NCBI GenBank assembly: GCA_034437315.1
Contig: DAOTUC010000358.1
Coordinates: forward strand, 1 to 9,551
Length of the DNA: 9,551 bases
Direction of reading: 5' to 3'
DNA from: DSAR01 sp034437315
GTDB taxonomy: Bacteria > Chloroflexota > Anaerolineae > B4-G1
Shown here: piece by piece, positions 7,402 through 9,551 of the stretch
Layout of the letters: each line of letters begins with the position of its first letter
Numbering within the stretch: position 1 is the stretch's first letter
Translations under genes and position numbers: made by a program
The notes under the pieces: generated by a model
What the model was told of the DNA's origin: nothing
Seen by the model: only the letters and a program-made list of their open reading frames with translations
Databases searched by the model: none

Positions 7402-7833
7402 TCAGTCTGCCAATCGCCGGGCGAGATCTTCGACCTCGCGGCGTTTGTCCTCCAATTGGATCCTCAGATGGACCGGAATGGTCAAAGCCGTATAACCGGC
7501 GGTCTGTTCCTCCAGAATCGCCAGGTTACGCCGGGCCATATCCAGCGCCCGTTGCAGGCCATGGCGCTGCGATTCCCGCGCCCTATCCCGATGCAGCCCC
7601 GACCTCTCTCGCTCTCCCATCTCATCCCCGCCCGGCAGTGGGATGTCCGGCCGCATGCGGCGGATCGTCTCCACCAAATCGGCCAATCGCTCGCGCCGCT
7701 CCATATAACTGACCAACTCGCGCGCCTTGCCCGCTTTCCCCTCGGCCGGCAACGCTTCGTAATCGACGCCCAGGTCGAAGCAAAGGGTGCGCAGTTCCTC
7801 TCGGTCGAAGCGGGACGTCAACGTCTGGCGCAA
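7402..7833 (-). CDS. Stand-alone effector-associated (death-like) domain protein
   Basis: A 143-residue soluble protein in two parts. Residues 1-62 (LRTLCFDLGVDYEALP, then EGKAGKARELVSYMERR and LVETIRRMRPDIP) match the small helical effector-associated domains found at the ends of NACHT, STAND, TIR, caspase-like and protease proteins in Chloroflexota and Cyanobacteria. Which numbered EAD family it belongs to cannot be settled here. Residues 91-143 (RRNLAILEEQTAGY, then IPVHLRIQLEDKRREVEDL) match a helical segment that often follows such domains. A charged linker of about 28 residues joins them. EADs are thought to bring effectors together by like-with-like contacts, so this looks like an adaptor without its own effector. 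The start is taken as the TTG at 7833, with a weak GGGA about nine bases upstream. The frame is open further upstream without a better start, so the exact N-terminus is uncertain. It begins 28 bases after the Fe-S flavoprotein gene. Confidence 0.75.
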   Translation of the reverse strand: MRQTLTSRFDREELRTLCFDLGVDYEALPAEGKAGKARELVSYMERRERLADLVETIRRMRPDIPLPGGDEMGERERSGLHRDRARESQRHGLQRALDMARRNLAILEEQTAGYTALTIPVHLRIQLEDKRREVEDLARRLAD

Positions 7834-7861
7834 TTGGATAGGATCCCAATCCCCTGCTCGA

Positions 7862-9551
7862 CTACAACCCGCCCTCGTGGGCGTCGGTGGCGTGCGCCCT
7901 GGGGCCCTCCTCGACCGGACGCTCGCCCACCGAGACGCCGGCGAAGGCGCCCAACGGCGCCTCGATGAACAGGGGACGCTGGACGTTCTCGGTCACCCGC
8001 AGCAGGGGAACGCCCTCCTCGCGGAACAAACGCTTGATGAGATTGGCGCAGGTCTTGCCGCCGCAGGCGCCCATACCGGCTCGCGTCACCGCCTTGATGT
8101 GATTCATATCGCACACGCCGGAGCGGATGAGCGCCCGGATCTCGCCAGCCGTCACACGCTCGCAGCGGCAGACGATCTCGTCGTCGCCGATCCGTTCCAC
8201 ATACTCGGCCGTCGGCCGGGCTACCCAGGTTTCCTTTGGCCGGATGCCGGCGATCTGCTTGGCGATCTCGCGGGGCGCGTGTACGCTGACCAGCAAGGCC
8301 CGGTCAGAGAACTTGGGCGCGCGGATTCGGGTCACCTCGACGTTGCCCAGGATCTGTCCCTCGGTGTCCAGGACGGTGACCACGTCTCCCTTCTTGATTG
8401 AGTCAGCCGCAAATTCGTAAGGGATCGTCACGGTGGGCGTCTGCGCATCCTTGCAATAATCGACCAATGTGATAGCCAATCCCGGACAGATGGCCACGCA
8501 TTGCAGGCAACCGGTGCACCCCTCGCCCACGTATTCGGGCAAACCCCGTAGATCGTCGCTTTCGATCACGATGCAATCCTTGGGACAGACGGAGGTGCAC
8601 GGATTGCAAGGGATCTCCTGGTTACAGTGTAACACCGGGAAGACGCCCGTCTCTCTCTCCGGAATATCCTCCATCACCACCGCGCCGGGACGAGATTTGA
8701 GAATGTCGGCGATCCGATGCCATTCCGCCGGCACCTCGCCCACATCTCGACCCAGGCTCTTGGCGATCTCCAGCCCCCGGATGCGCCCGGTAAACATCGC
8801 CGCCGACGCCTCCGCGATCTCCTCGGCGTCGCCCGCCGCATAGACCGGTAGGCCGAATTCCTTCGCCTTTTGATAAAACTCGTCCACCGGGTCCAGGCCG
8901 ACCGCCACCAGGATGGTGTCGCACTCGAAAGTCTTCTCGGTGTTAGGGATAGGGCGCCAATTTTCGTCGATCTGAGCGATCGTCACCGATTCGACCTCCT
9001 CCCTGCCGTTAGCCAGGAGGACCGTATGGGACGTGTAGATGGGCGCCCCCAGCCGCGCCAGCTTATCCCGGTGGACCTTGTAACCGCCGCATTCCGGCAA
9101 CGCCTCGCACAGGCCGATCACCTGAATACCCGCTTGCAGCGCGTGGTATCCGGCGATCAGGCCCACGTTGCCGCCGCCGATGATGAACAATTGATCGGTC
9201 GGGCGCACCAGATCGCGGTTGACCAGCGTCTGGAAAGCGCCGGCGCCGTAGACGCCGGGCAGCGTGTTCCCCCGGAAGGCCAGCGACTTCTCGCGGGCGC
9301 CGGTGGCTGTCAACAAGACGTGGGGTTGGATGACGACGTAATGTCCTTCGCGCAACACGCCGACCTTGCGATCGGAATAGACGGCCAAAGCAGTGGTGTT
9401 GAGCCATAGCTGGACGTTCTCAAACTGGCGCACCTCCTCCTCCAATTTCGTCGCGATATCAGCGCCCCGCGTCCCGGCGTAACAAGCGTCGATGGAGCCG
9501 AAGAATTTGTGGGTCTGAAGCACCAGCTTGCCGCCCAGCCGGTGCTTGTCG
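7862..9551 (-). CDS. HcnB/OoxA-like FAD/NAD dehydrogenase subunit with fused ferredoxin and BFD [2Fe-2S] domains (5' end missing)
   Basis: The frame is open to the window edge, so the true N-terminus, with the first FAD-binding motif, is missing; 562 residues are visible. Counting from the codon at 9523 as residue 1, LGGKLVLQTHKFFGS runs across the start. ATGAREK (73-79) is the family's FAD-domain block, GGGNVG (116-121) the second Rossmann motif and YAAGDA (228-233) the C-terminal FAD block. A two-cluster ferredoxin domain follows, with Cys 306, 309, 313 and 336, 339, 342, 346, plus Cys300. An unassigned beta-rich stretch (about 366-434) leads to a BFD-like [2Fe-2S] domain with Cys452, 454, 487 and 492. 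HcnB, OoxA and the alpha subunits of proline or hydroxyproline dehydrogenases share the flavin and BFD parts, but many lack the ferredoxin insert. It probably pairs with the DAO-family subunit and carries electrons to ferredoxin or a membrane carrier. The stop is the TAG at 7864-7862. Confidence 0.92.
   Translation of the reverse strand, partial: DKHRLGGKLVLQTHKFFGSIDACYAGTRGADIATKLEEEVRQFENVQLWLNTTALAVYSDRKVGVLREGHYVVIQPHVLLTATGAREKSLAFRGNTLPGVYGAGAFQTLVNRDLVRPTDQLFIIGGGNVGLIAGYHALQAGIQVIGLCEALPECGGYKVHRDKLARLGAPIYTSHTVLLANGREEVESVTIAQIDENWRPIPNTEKTFECDTILVAVGLDPVDEFYQKAKEFGLPVYAAGDAEEIAEASAAMFTGRIRGLEIAKSLGRDVGEVPAEWHRIADILKSRPGAVVMEDIPERETGVFPVLHCNQEIPCNPCTSVCPKDCIVIESDDLRGLPEYVGEGCTGCLQCVAICPGLAITLVDYCKDAQTPTVTIPYEFAADSIKKGDVVTVLDTEGQILGNVEVTRIRAPKFSDRALLVSVHAPREIAKQIAGIRPKETWVARPTAEYVERIGDDEIVCRCERVTAGEIRALIRSGVCDMNHIKAVTRAGMGACGGKTCANLIKRLFREEGVPLLRVTENVQRPLFIEAPLGAFAGVSVGERPVEEGPRAHATDAHEGGL

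Noticed and set aside
7168..7968. Plus-strand open frame of 266 codons crossing the EAD gene
   Set aside because: It spans two genes and a spacer, is rich in R and P, and resembles nothing; GC-rich DNA produces such frames by chance.
6111..9551. Naming the dehydrogenase genes as hcnB and hcnC (hydrogen cyanide synthase)
   Set aside because: The family relation is clear, but the same subunits serve sarcosine, octopine, proline and hydroxyproline dehydrogenases, and no small HcnA-like gene is visible in the window.

Overview
The window holds six genes, all on the minus strand, packed head to tail with small gaps or overlaps, so it looks like one or two operons read from right to left. The upstream (right) end is cut by the window edge. 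The organism is probably a GC-rich member of the Chloroflexota (Anaerolineae-like). This is an inference from the style of the effector-associated-domain protein, the large TspO-related protein and the giant propeller histidine kinase. No rRNA or marker gene is present to confirm it.

Right part (9551 to 6111): a two-gene flavoprotein dehydrogenase module. The first gene (partial) encodes an HcnB/OoxA-like FAD/NAD-binding subunit fused to a two-cluster ferredoxin domain and a BFD-type [2Fe-2S] domain. The second encodes a DAO-family FAD oxidoreductase of the HcnC/OoxB/sarcosine oxidase beta/D-amino-acid dehydrogenase type. Together they would oxidise an amino acid or related amine and pass electrons through the flavins and Fe-S clusters. 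A 143-residue protein with a death-like effector-associated domain lies between the two subunit genes, which is an odd place for it.

Centre (6111 to 2053): a 1352-residue sensor histidine kinase. It has a signal peptide, 14 propeller blades (two seven-bladed propellers), a Y_Y_Y domain, one transmembrane helix, a coiled coil, GAF, HisKA and HATPase_c. Its start codon overlaps the stop codon of the DAO-type gene (TAATG), so it is probably translationally coupled to the dehydrogenase. A 12-bp tandem repeat in one interblade loop adds six four-residue units, and a single related unit sits in the equivalent loop two blades on.

Left part (1980 to 188): a PrsW-family intramembrane protease followed by a TspO/MBR-related, tryptophan-rich membrane protein. 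They overlap or nearly abut, and a strong Shine-Dalgarno sequence decides the start of the second. Downstream, positions 4-100 hold a perfect 16-bp inverted repeat around a 65-base centre, either a structural RNA end or a small repeat element. No tRNA, rRNA, CRISPR array, transposase or plus-strand gene is supported.
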